The notes under the pieces: model-generated
Told to the model about the DNA's origin: nothing
Databases searched by the model: none
What the model saw: only the letters and a program-made list of their open reading frames with translations
In this document: positions 1 to 10,046 of the stretch, piece by piece
How the letters are laid out: every line of letters starts with the position of its first letter
How positions within the stretch are numbered: position 1 is the stretch's first letter
Made by a program: the position numbers and the translations under genes
Source: Lachancea thermotolerans CBS 6340
Taxonomy: Eukaryota; Ascomycota; Saccharomycetes; Saccharomycetales; Saccharomycetaceae
Assembly (NCBI RefSeq): GCF_000142805.1
Contig: NC_013080.1
Coordinates: forward strand, 558,001 to 622,000
Reading direction: 5' to 3'
DNA length: 64,000 nucleotides

Positions 1-1923
<1,923 letters not shown>

Positions 1924-2245
1924 GTTATTTAACTTTTACAGAATACTTTATCATTATAATGCATTTTATCTGTTTACTTCTAGGAAACTTAGCAAGCGAG
2001 CGAATTTGTTGTTCTAGGGTCTCTGGATGACCAAGGCTCCTTTTCTTTATTGCGTGGCTTAGAGTCAAGTTGATCGTCTGTAGCTGATAATTCTTTGGGC
2101 AAATCTTGAAGTGGACTTGTGATCACAGGGGCAAGAAAAATTCAGGGCCCAAAATTAAAGATTGAGCAAACATGAATCTGATTTCGCTCGAACAGATATT
2201 TAGCTTTAACATCCGAATCTTGAAACTTTGAAGACTTTAACTTGA
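1924..2245. other. Intergenic, PAP1 to OSH6/7
   Basis: 322 bases between two co-directional genes. It must hold the PAP1 3' end signals and the OSH6/7 promoter. It is moderately AT-rich; I see no RNA gene, repeat or distinctive regulatory motif. Confidence 0.5.
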
Positions 2246-3547
2246 ATGCCATTGAACAAGCTGAAAACTAGGTCAGCAGCCGTACCTGGCGAACCGTCAT
2301 CAGCAACAAACGCCTCAAGTCGAAGTTTGGTGGATACCGATGATATTGATGAGAATGACGAGTCTGGTCAGAGCATCTTGCTTGGGATTATATCACAATT
2401 GAAGCCGGGGTGTGACCTCTCAAGAATTACTCTGCCTACCTTCATTCTCGAAAAGAAGTCAATGCTCGAAAGGATCACAAATCAGCTCCAATTTCCGGAT
2501 ATTTTGCTGGAAGCCCATCAAGAGAAAGATGATTTGATGAGGTTTGTGGGGGTAGTGAAATGGTATCTGTCGGGTTGGCATATTGCACCCAAAGCAGTCA
2601 AGAAGCCCTTAAACCCTGTGCTAGGTGAACATTTTACTTGCTATTGGGATCTCCCTAATAAACAACAGGCCTTTTACTTTTCAGAGCAAACGAGCCACCA
2701 CCCACCTAAGTCTTCTTACTTTTACATGATACCCGAGTCTAACATAAGGGTCGACGGGACAACTGTCCCAAAATCGAAATTTTTGGGCAATTCCACTGCG
2801 GCAATGATGGAAGGCTTGACGGTTTTACAATTCCTTGACATTCAGGATTCTGAGGGCCACCCTGAAAAGTTTACGCTAACCCAGCCAAATATGTATGCTA
2901 GAGGTATTCTTTTTGGTAAGATGAGGATCGAGCTCGGGGATCATATGGTGATAAAGTCGTCACAACACAAAGTTGACATTGAGTTCAAGACGAAAGGTTT
3001 TATTTCTGGAACCTACGATGCCATAGAAGGCACCATAAAGGATCAAGCTGGGAACGAGTATTTTGAGATTAGTGGTAAATGGAATGACATAATCTATATC
3101 AGGGATCTACAGAAGAAGACCCCCAAAACAGTCTTATTCGATGCTAGCAAAGCAGCGCCGTTGAAGCCTTTGGTCCGGCCGCTCGAAGAGCAGGGAAACT
3201 TTGAATCCAGAAAACTTTGGAAAAAGGTAACTGACGCACTAGCAGCGCGCGATCATGCTACAGCTACAGAAGAGAAGTTTAAAATTGAAGACTACCAGCG
3301 CACACTTGCTAAGAAGAGAGCTGAAAGTGGCTCACCATTTCTGCCCAAGCTGTTCAGGCCGGCTAGTCGTCAAAGCGACGACCTTGAGTTTTACATTTAT
3401 AAGGATATCCCAGAGGGCGGTTCCCACGAAGACCAGATTAGAAGTATTCTGGAAATAGCTCCAGTCTTACCGGGTCAAAAATTCACTGAGAAGTTTGAGG
3501 TTCCGGGCCAACAAAAGCACAAAGTGCAAAAGCAAAATTCAACTTGA
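2246..3547 (+). CDS. OSH6: Oxysterol-binding-related phosphatidylserine transfer protein
   Basis: A 433-residue short OSBP-related protein without PH or ankyrin domains. The family signature EQTSHHPP is intact, with the paired histidines at residues 151-152, and the lid region before it (DTDDIDENDESG...) closely resembles S. cerevisiae Osh6/Osh7. Those proteins exchange phosphatidylserine for PI4P at ER-plasma membrane contacts, so the same role in the cytosol is inferred. S. cerevisiae has two copies, OSH6 (YKR003W) and OSH7 (YHR001W); here a single gene carries neighbours of both (PAP1/ECM9 on the YKR side and, further on, QCR10 of the YHR side). It therefore looks like the unduplicated form. 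It ends in a short basic Gln-rich tail. Confidence 0.95.
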   Translation: MPLNKLKTRSAAVPGEPSSATNASSRSLVDTDDIDENDESGQSILLGIISQLKPGCDLSRITLPTFILEKKSMLERITNQLQFPDILLEAHQEKDDLMRFVGVVKWYLSGWHIAPKAVKKPLNPVLGEHFTCYWDLPNKQQAFYFSEQTSHHPPKSSYFYMIPESNIRVDGTTVPKSKFLGNSTAAMMEGLTVLQFLDIQDSEGHPEKFTLTQPNMYARGILFGKMRIELGDHMVIKSSQHKVDIEFKTKGFISGTYDAIEGTIKDQAGNEYFEISGKWNDIIYIRDLQKKTPKTVLFDASKAAPLKPLVRPLEEQGNFESRKLWKKVTDALAARDHATATEEKFKIEDYQRTLAKKRAESGSPFLPKLFRPASRQSDDLEFYIYKDIPEGGSHEDQIRSILEIAPVLPGQKFTEKFEVPGQQKHKVQKQNST

Positions 3548-3639
3548 AAAGTTTGTTCAAGCACTCACCAATGCCATTTTATATAGGCTGAGTATCTAAA
3601 ACTATGTAAATATAGGCTCTCTTTGTCAAGTCTGGGATT

Positions 3640-4842
3640 TCAAGGAGTGCTCTTCGGCGTGTTATGCGGCAACAAACGCTGGACGAACCTCTTTTTCATA
3701 ACAAGTGTTTTGAAATCTCTCTGGATTAGTACGTTTTCTCGTAGTTGTCTATCGCTAAGCAAAGCCGATGATTCGCCAATCTCGAAGTTCTCTCGTTCGA
3801 ATACCTCAACTTGAGAAAGCCACTTTTCGACGTAAGCCTTCTGGCCAGTTTGGTTCAGGTTCTGAAAGAGCTTCTCTAGGCATTGAAAAGGTGGATACTC
3901 ACTAACTTCGGCATAATCAATATATTCTACGATTTTTTTAACCTTGCTTTCGATTTCAGTTGAGGAAGCGCAACCGAATATTAGTTCCGAGAGAGGGGGC
4001 AACGAGTAATTGGCGGTTAGCATGTTTTGTTGTGCAATTGAATTTTTCTGCGTATCGAAAGAAGAAACAAGCACATGGGCGAGTGACCACCAAGCTGAAC
4101 TATCTTTTGGATGTTTAAAGCAGAATGTTTCGGTCGCTTCTGCCAAACGTGCTTTTAGCTGTTTTGAACCAACATCAAACATCCATCGAAGTGTATGCCA
4201 TGAGTAGTAGTTGGAAGAGTGAGCCTCTGCCGACTTGGAAAAACACATTTCGTAATTTGCCTCTATTGTAGGAAAAAGGGAATTTGTTATAATATACAGC
4301 TTCCGGTATAGTAGCCACAGGGACGGCGACTTATTGACGCGAGCAAGGGACGATGTTAAGCATGATGTCACAAATTGTAATTCACGTCGAACAAAAGCCC
4401 CGGCAATTTCGTCACGTCTCCAAAGACCGCTGCAGTTTTTGTCTTTCAAACGATTTAAAAGTAGCTCCTCGTGTCTCCTTATATTAGAATGATCTTCTGG
4501 CGTGATTAAAAGTAAAACGGTAGTTGCAAGGTAATATCTTTCTTCATTTGCGGCGGCTGGTTGAAAAGTCAGTAGGACACTTCTGTTGGGGAAAGCTCGT
4601 TTCAACTACGTACCCTGGCTAGATTGGCGGTCATTCAGCACTTTACGTGCCTCGCTGTAGACTTGGAGGTAAAAGGTTCTAAAACAAATGATTTCGATTG
4701 CATTTCCGTCGCTCACGCACACAATGCCATCAGAATCCCCCTCGCGAAAATAGTCCGGTAAGACAACAAGCCTTATTTGTTTGTTGTTATAATCGTCTGT
4801 GAGGCAATCATAAAGCCTCTTGCTGAGATTCGAGTTTTTCAT
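3640..4842 (-). CDS. ECM9: Ecm9-like prenyltransferase-alpha repeat protein, one intron
   Basis: Two in-frame pieces join across a 57-base intron. Exon 1 is 4842-4614; the intron starts GTACGT at 4613 and ends CCAG at 4557, with TACTGAC as likely branch sequence; exon 2 is 4556-3640. The splice preserves the frame and gives 381 residues. Without splicing the first frame stops at once (TAG at 4606-4608) and the second has no ATG, so the intron is needed. S. cerevisiae ECM9 (YKR004C) has similar length, place and orientation, and is also intron-containing as far as I recall. The protein shows degenerate protein-prenyltransferase alpha repeats (SLWLLYRKLY, SNYYSWHTLRW, SSAWWSLAHVL). Its biochemical role is unknown; the S. 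cerevisiae mutant has a cell-wall phenotype. Confidence 0.88.
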
Positions 4843-5712
4843 GTTTTTGCCCTCATTGTCCGTTTTGGCGTGGGCGCCCTGTTTTTTTATGTGCTATGGC
4901 TTATATTCCTCACTGCGCTTTTAAAATTTAACTTCTTGAGTTGAAAGTTGATAATGTACGATGGGAGCGAAGAACGCAGTCGGCATAAAACAGCGTCTTA
5001 GAAGAACACTATTAATCGTAGCTTATCATTTGCTTAGCATCGTTCATCTGCGAAGGAGTCCTCATAAACTTGGAGTTTCTTGTAGCGAAATTACACTTCT
5101 TTCACACTGAGAACTTCAAATCTGGAGCAATACACTTGGCAGAAATCAAGTTCGACTGAAGAGAAAGAAGTATCGAAAATGATCAAATAAATAATCTTCC
5201 TTGCATTGTAAATACGGTTAAGCAACAAGACATGAGGCTGTGATAAAACTTCCGTGCAGAATCTGACGAGCTCATCTCAAAACACATCGATCAAATATAC
5301 AACAAAATGCGCCACTTGCGCGTCAACTCAAAGTCGGTCAGGTTCTTTACCAAATACCGCCTTCAACAGATTAAATTAAAATTCTCAAAAATAAAGTTCT
5401 CGAGAAGTCAACCTCATCAATATGGGCAAGGAAAAAAGGGTGGGGAAGATAAAATTCTTGAATACCCAAGCTACAAATGCGAACCGCACATACTTTTGGC
5501 ACATAGCCTATGCCCGAAGTCCACAACCACTGCTCTTTGATCGAGACACTCCTTCAGTGTTCGTATCTTCCGCGGTCAGTACTTGTGTTGCTTCATATTG
5601 TGACTTCAAGCCACTGATAGAAAGAAGTATATCCGCAATCACAATGCTGCCAATATCCGGCGATAATTTTATTTACATGATTGGTGAGCTAAAGGAGCTA
5701 TTGGTTTTGCAG
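4843..5712. other. Intergenic, ECM9 promoter side to MRPL13 3' side
   Basis: 870 bases. The left end is the ECM9 promoter and the right end the MRPL13 3' region. Open frames here (for example 5307-5540 and 5422-5781) are low-complexity, show no family features and partly overlap MRPL13, so I do not call a gene. There are scattered snoRNA-box-like strings (near 5180 and 5240-5265) but no convincing pair of boxes with a terminal stem. Confidence 0.4.
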
Positions 5713-6462
5713 TTAGGCCGCTTGACGAGCTTTTTCCACAGCTTGTCTTGCCGCTTCGCGTTCAAGAAACTCAACTTCTGAAAGTATTTTAGATAGCTTC
5801 TTCTTTCTTTCACTGAATCTCACATCTTCTACCACGTGAATGCTATCAGAAGAGTAGTGACCTTGTCCAAGTTCGATAGCGTTAGGCTCGGACTCTCTGA
5901 ATTTCGCGAGTTTGCCGCTCACAACCTCTTTCAAAAGATAGTTCCGGAAAGCTATCGGGGTTTGCAGGCGAGTGATTTGATAGTCCGGTATCAAAGTGCC
6001 CGTGGCAGACTGTAGGGCCTTGCTGAAATGAAACTTAAATACAAGGTCTGTAAATGGGAGCGCGAGTTTCTCGTCAGCAATAGCTATGGCCCTGAATTCT
6101 GAGTTTGTCGAGTTGTAGCTTTCTAAGAGTATGCTATCCAGTACGCCCGAGGACTTGAGCTTTTCTGATGACATCCATTTATTGAAAGGGACCTCATTAA
6201 CGCGAGACTGTCTTTCACGCCTATCAAGGTCTAAGTTGCTCTTTCCGATAAAAAACTCGTCTGTGAGTTTCAATCTGTTAAGCGGGGCTTCGGCGCCTCC
6301 TACTCCTGATTCAACCTCGTTGATTAACTCTTCCGTTTTCTTTATTGGCGCAGCGGGTTTCGCGGTCTGCTTTCTCCTGAACCACGACATAAAATCTTTA
6401 CTCGATGCCGAAACATGCAAACCTCTCTTCACGCTGCATGATGCGATCCTGTTTGATAGCAT
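5713..6462 (-). CDS. MRPL13: Mitochondrial large-subunit ribosomal protein Mrpl13 (mL50)
   Basis: 249 residues beginning with a basic, serine-rich presequence (MLSNRIASCSVKRGLHVSASS) that lacks acidic residues, as expected for mitochondrial import. The body has no strong textbook motif; the call rests on overall resemblance to S. cerevisiae Mrpl13 (264 residues), similar length, the targeting signal, and exact place and orientation between ECM9 and MEH1 (YKR006C). The mature protein would be a fungal component of the mitoribosome large subunit. The C-terminus is a charged helix rich in Glu, Ala and Lys. Confidence 0.85.
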   Translation of the reverse strand: MLSNRIASCSVKRGLHVSASSKDFMSWFRRKQTAKPAAPIKKTEELINEVESGVGGAEAPLNRLKLTDEFFIGKSNLDLDRRERQSRVNEVPFNKWMSSEKLKSSGVLDSILLESYNSTNSEFRAIAIADEKLALPFTDLVFKFHFSKALQSATGTLIPDYQITRLQTPIAFRNYLLKEVVSGKLAKFRESEPNAIELGQGHYSSDSIHVVEDVRFSERKKKLSKILSEVEFLEREAARQAVEKARQAA

Positions 6463-6645
6463 GGTTGGTTGTTGGCAGGTTTAACGTTACTGCTTGACGA
6501 TAAAAATATCAAATTTTTTAGGATTAGAGGTCAGAGGTATTTGTTACCCGACTAGCTGCCAATAGAAACACCATACACACTGAATTGGCTTGGTAAGTCA
6601 AACCGCATATTCAGCAAGTCGCAAGCTCCTAGGTTTCCACTTGAG

Positions 6646-7104
6646 ATGGGTGTCATAATAAGTTGTTGCTTCCGTGATAGATCATCGGAGGACGAGCCAT
6701 TGATACAGGACTCTCAGAGGGGGTATGGTGCAAATGCCAATAACGACTACGATGCTCTCCAACGCAAACTAGAACAGGAGGAGCAAAAGCTTTTAGTTAG
6801 AGAGCAAGAACTCACAGAAATTGTGAATAGCACAAACGACAAGCTGATAGACATTTCAATGATGAGCAACAGCGGCATAGTTGTTCAAAGTCATGACTTA
6901 GACAACATCCTCGGGGCCGAGAGCGAGGACGAGCATGGTCGACTGGACGGTTCAGGTATTCAAGAGGGTTTGAAAGAATTAGGCCCACCCAAACTGCAGC
7001 GCCACCATCGTGATGCCATGAAGAAACTTTATGCAGAACTTTTTAGTGGGCTTGATGACCAATTAATGATAGACACCAAAGAGGATTTAATAGTAACTCT
7101 ATGA
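6646..7104 (+). CDS. MEH1: EGO complex subunit, vacuolar membrane anchor for TORC1 signalling
   Basis: 152 residues starting MGVIISCC: glycine 2 is a myristoylation site and the following Cys pair is a palmitoylation site, the lipid anchor known for Meh1/Ego1. Next come an acidic segment and a coiled stretch (YDALQRKLEQEEQKLLVREQEL), then the conserved block TNDKLIDISMMSNSGIV, nearly as in S. cerevisiae. Ego1 scaffolds Ego2/Ego3 and the Gtr1-Gtr2 GTPases on the vacuole to activate TORC1 and microautophagy. It is shorter than S. cerevisiae Meh1 (184 residues), the difference lying in the variable middle. Context matches YKR007W. Confidence 0.93.
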   Translation: MGVIISCCFRDRSSEDEPLIQDSQRGYGANANNDYDALQRKLEQEEQKLLVREQELTEIVNSTNDKLIDISMMSNSGIVVQSHDLDNILGAESEDEHGRLDGSGIQEGLKELGPPKLQRHHRDAMKKLYAELFSGLDDQLMIDTKEDLIVTL

Positions 7105-7316
7105 CGCCACTAAATCGTAGGAGCGGTGGTACCACACGATTCTAAAGGCTTGTGACGAAAGGAATAAGGCCCAGGAGCAGAGCTACTGGGAGAAGTTTAT
7201 GAACATTGTTCTGTGGCACAGTCATGTAGTACGTACATAAAAGACTTTAAGAAAACGAATATCAATGACATTGTCAACATGCCGAAGAAATAACAGTGAT
7301 AGATTCTAAAGCTGGC

Positions 7317-8975
7317 ATGGCTCCCAAAAAGAGAAAGGCTCAGGATGCGGACCCAACGGTCGAAACAACGGATCTTCAAAGAAGATACGCAGCTGGGAAA
7401 CAGCCGCGTACTGAGGAGCAACTGCCATCTGTTGATTACCATGTTCCACTCGACCCCGAAAGTGAATTGTTCACGGAGAACGACTGGTTTATCCCTAAGT
7501 TCAATCTGTTCATCTCTTTCACCCTGGACAATCTAGTGGAAAGCTACAGGAATGTGTTCAAAGATTTCATTAAACTTCCTAGTAGAAAATTCCACCCCGG
7601 TTACTTCTACAAAATTGACCAGCCTATATCGATAAATGAAATCAAGTCAAGAGATTATGAGTACTTGAACGGCCATCGAACCTTTTTGCTTGACATCGAG
7701 CTAATAAGGAAAAATTGCTACTCGTATAACGATTCCGATAGCTTAATAGTCAAAAACTCAATGCAAGTTGTTAATTATGTCAAATATGAAGTTCTTAAGG
7801 CCAAAAACGTTACGAGAAATTATTTGATTAATGCTGAAGTTAAAAAATTTCTACAGGATACGCTAGCTAAAGTTTTTGACGCTACTGACAAATCTGTTGC
7901 TGAGATGATGGGCAAGCCTTCCGAGGGTTTTGATACCTCGCTACGCATTTGTGAACCTTTCGTGGAACTAGTATCAAAAGATGAGCTGCCCGAATATTAC
8001 GAGGTAATACACAGACCTTCTGCTCTCAAGTTGGTGAGAAACAACCTTGAGATGGATTATTATTCTAAAATTTACGATTTTTACATCGACATGATATTGG
8101 TTTTTGAAAACGCTTTGGTGTTCAACGACCCTGAGACGCTAATTTACCAGGATGCCGAGAAACTTTTACGATTCTTTCGAAAACTCATGCAGGAACGCTT
8201 CTTTGTTAGCTTAAAGGATGCCAGCGAGCGAGGAGAGGTGAAATTAGAGTACGACAAATTTGAATATAAGCAGTATTTGGCCAATGGCGGCGACGGTGAT
8301 GCCGCAGAAATGGAGGACGAAGATGTCGAGCTTGAAGATTATGATTTTAATCATTATGAAGGGCTTGGAAACGGTTACAACCGGACACTGTTTTCAGGAG
8401 ACTACTTGTTAGGCCCCAGCAAGATGAAACTGAACGAGATGAACCCCAAAAGAAATGTAATGGAGGCCGCTGAGGAACTGCCAGAAGCGCCGAAATACAA
8501 TATCTTCAACTCTTTAGCAGAAGACGCAGAGAAAAAAAACGAAGAGGAAGTTGCACCATATACTTTTATTCGCGAGATTTCGGTAACTTCTTCGAAGTCC
8601 CAATATAAGCAGGACACGGCGCCTGTACAAGGAGCTTTGCCGCCTCTTAACCAGAAGTGGGTCGAATATGTTTTTAACGGTGAATGCCTGACTAAGAAGA
8701 ATAACATGTTTTCTTTGACGTTGCCCCCTATCCAGACATCGGCAAGCATTACAGCGCATTTGAACTATTTGCCTGGAGCAAACTACAATGCATCTTTAAC
8801 TGTGGACAAAGAAAAAACAAATCCTGCCCCTAACGCGGTCGCTGAAGGTAATGAAAGTCCCATTAAATTCGAGGTAAGGCTTTTGGAGGGAAACAATAAT
8901 CTTGAGTTTACTTGTGAAGATCAGGATACAGGAAACACTGAAAGTTTCAAGCTGTGGATTGTAGTTTTGCCTTGA
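7317..8975 (+). CDS. RSC4: RSC chromatin remodeler subunit with tandem bromodomains
   Basis: 552 residues (S. cerevisiae Rsc4 has 625). The first ATG is at 7317 (MAPKKRKAQ); the frame upstream has only a GTG. The first bromodomain spans roughly residues 45-165 (FIKLPSRKFHPGYFYKI, SINEIKSRDYEY, YNDSDSLIVKN) and the second about 190-300 (ELPEYYEVIHRPSALKLVR, FNDPETLIY). An acidic linker follows, then the conserved C-terminal domain ending FKLWIVVLP. In S. cerevisiae the second bromodomain binds acetylated H3K14 and the first binds acetylated Rsc4 itself. It works in the essential RSC remodeler in the nucleus. Order and strand match YKR008W. Confidence 0.96.
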   Translation: MAPKKRKAQDADPTVETTDLQRRYAAGKQPRTEEQLPSVDYHVPLDPESELFTENDWFIPKFNLFISFTLDNLVESYRNVFKDFIKLPSRKFHPGYFYKIDQPISINEIKSRDYEYLNGHRTFLLDIELIRKNCYSYNDSDSLIVKNSMQVVNYVKYEVLKAKNVTRNYLINAEVKKFLQDTLAKVFDATDKSVAEMMGKPSEGFDTSLRICEPFVELVSKDELPEYYEVIHRPSALKLVRNNLEMDYYSKIYDFYIDMILVFENALVFNDPETLIYQDAEKLLRFFRKLMQERFFVSLKDASERGEVKLEYDKFEYKQYLANGGDGDAAEMEDEDVELEDYDFNHYEGLGNGYNRTLFSGDYLLGPSKMKLNEMNPKRNVMEAAEELPEAPKYNIFNSLAEDAEKKNEEEVAPYTFIREISVTSSKSQYKQDTAPVQGALPPLNQKWVEYVFNGECLTKKNNMFSLTLPPIQTSASITAHLNYLPGANYNASLTVDKEKTNPAPNAVAEGNESPIKFEVRLLEGNNNLEFTCEDQDTGNTESFKLWIVVLP

Positions 8976-9442
8976 ATTGGTGCATGCAAACTTTAACTAG
9001 TTAGCCAAAGTTCAAGTAGTTGGTTCTAAGGTGCTTTGGCCCATGTACCCGCTTCTAACCGAACGATGCAGCACCCGCCGCACCATGATGAAATACGGCA
9101 AAATTTGGTTGGTTTGAGGCGCAACTAAGTCATCAATGCTGGAGAACCGTGCGGGTCCCAAATGGAATTTTGTTAAGCAAGGTTGAAGTTAGCGCATCAA
9201 GGCATAGTGCTTCCTCGTGCCAAGAAAGATCTACTATGTGAGTTTCAATTAATGTAGGATAGAGTGGTCTCTTGGATGGAGCAGCCATTATTTGTCACAT
9301 GATCACAGACCAATTAAATAAAGCTATTTGATGTTTGTAGATAGTGATGCCGATATATTTAATTTTTATGTGCATCAAATATGTGCTGAAGCCCACTTAG
9401 CTTAACTTTGTTCAACGTCTAAACCAGCCGAGAGCAGACAAG
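8976..9442 (+). promoter_or_regulatory. Intergenic with QCR10 promoter and a CCAAT box
   Basis: 467 bases between RSC4 and QCR10. A CCAAT sequence at 9310-9314, about 130 bases before the QCR10 ATG, is a candidate Hap2/3/4/5 site, which would suit a respiratory-chain gene. AT-rich TATA-like runs lie near 9355-9365. I see no other gene. Confidence 0.4.
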
Positions 9443-9811
9443 ATGGTTGCTGTATGTGCCTAAGGATCTTCCCAAAACTTGCAGAAACTGGAAACCAATT
9501 TTACAGTGCAGGCGCTTGGATTCACAATTCACAAAGCGCGTATGCACTGATGGGTCAATGCGGAAATACTAACAAATGCCTAGTACGTTTCTAAATTAGC
9601 TGCTAAAACTGCCCCTCATTTTGGGCAATTAAAGTTGAGAAATCTCATCGACTACATCCCAAACCTTGCTATTTGGGGAGGCGCTTCTCTTGCCGGTGTT
9701 TTCGTTTTCACCGAGGGCTGGCCAAAGTTTCAAGACACCATTTACAAGAAGATCCCAATCATGGGTCCTCATTGGCAGGTTGAGATCCCCCCTGAAGACA
9801 GCCCACAATAA
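9443..9811 (+). CDS. QCR10: Ubiquinol-cytochrome c reductase subunit 10, one intron
   Basis: Exon 1 is only three codons (9443-9451, MVA). The intron 9452-9583 (132 bases) starts GTATGT, has a perfect TACTAAC at 9567-9573 and ends CTAG. Exon 2 is 9584-9811. The product is 78 residues against 77 in S. cerevisiae. Exon 2 carries the family hallmark: [10 protein letters not shown], then a single membrane helix running from [13 protein letters not shown] into [13 protein letters not shown], and a PPED tail. Qcr10 is a small accessory subunit of complex III in the mitochondrial inner membrane. The S. cerevisiae gene (YHR001W-A) also has an intron just after the start and lies beside OSH7, which explains its presence near the single OSH6/7 gene here. 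Confidence 0.95.
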
Positions 9812-10046
9812 GAAACTTCGTTTCGAGACGAAGGTGTTTCAGCCAAGTATTTATTACTCCATGACCTCGCTTATGGACTGGCATAACCTTTCTGGAAGAG
9901 ACAAGCACAAAAAGGCTATCAAAGAAGGTTTACCACTAAAATATTCAGGTTAAATTAAATAAACTAATGAACGTAGGACGACTAGACATTAATAGCGCCG
10001 ACGCGCCAAATGTGGGCAAGTTTCATAATGGTTCGATTAACAAGCT

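Noticed and set aside
5170-5270. C/D-box snoRNA-like motifs upstream of MRPL13's 3' side
   Set aside because: Boxes are degenerate (ATGATCA, GTGATAA, CTGA) and there is no terminal stem.
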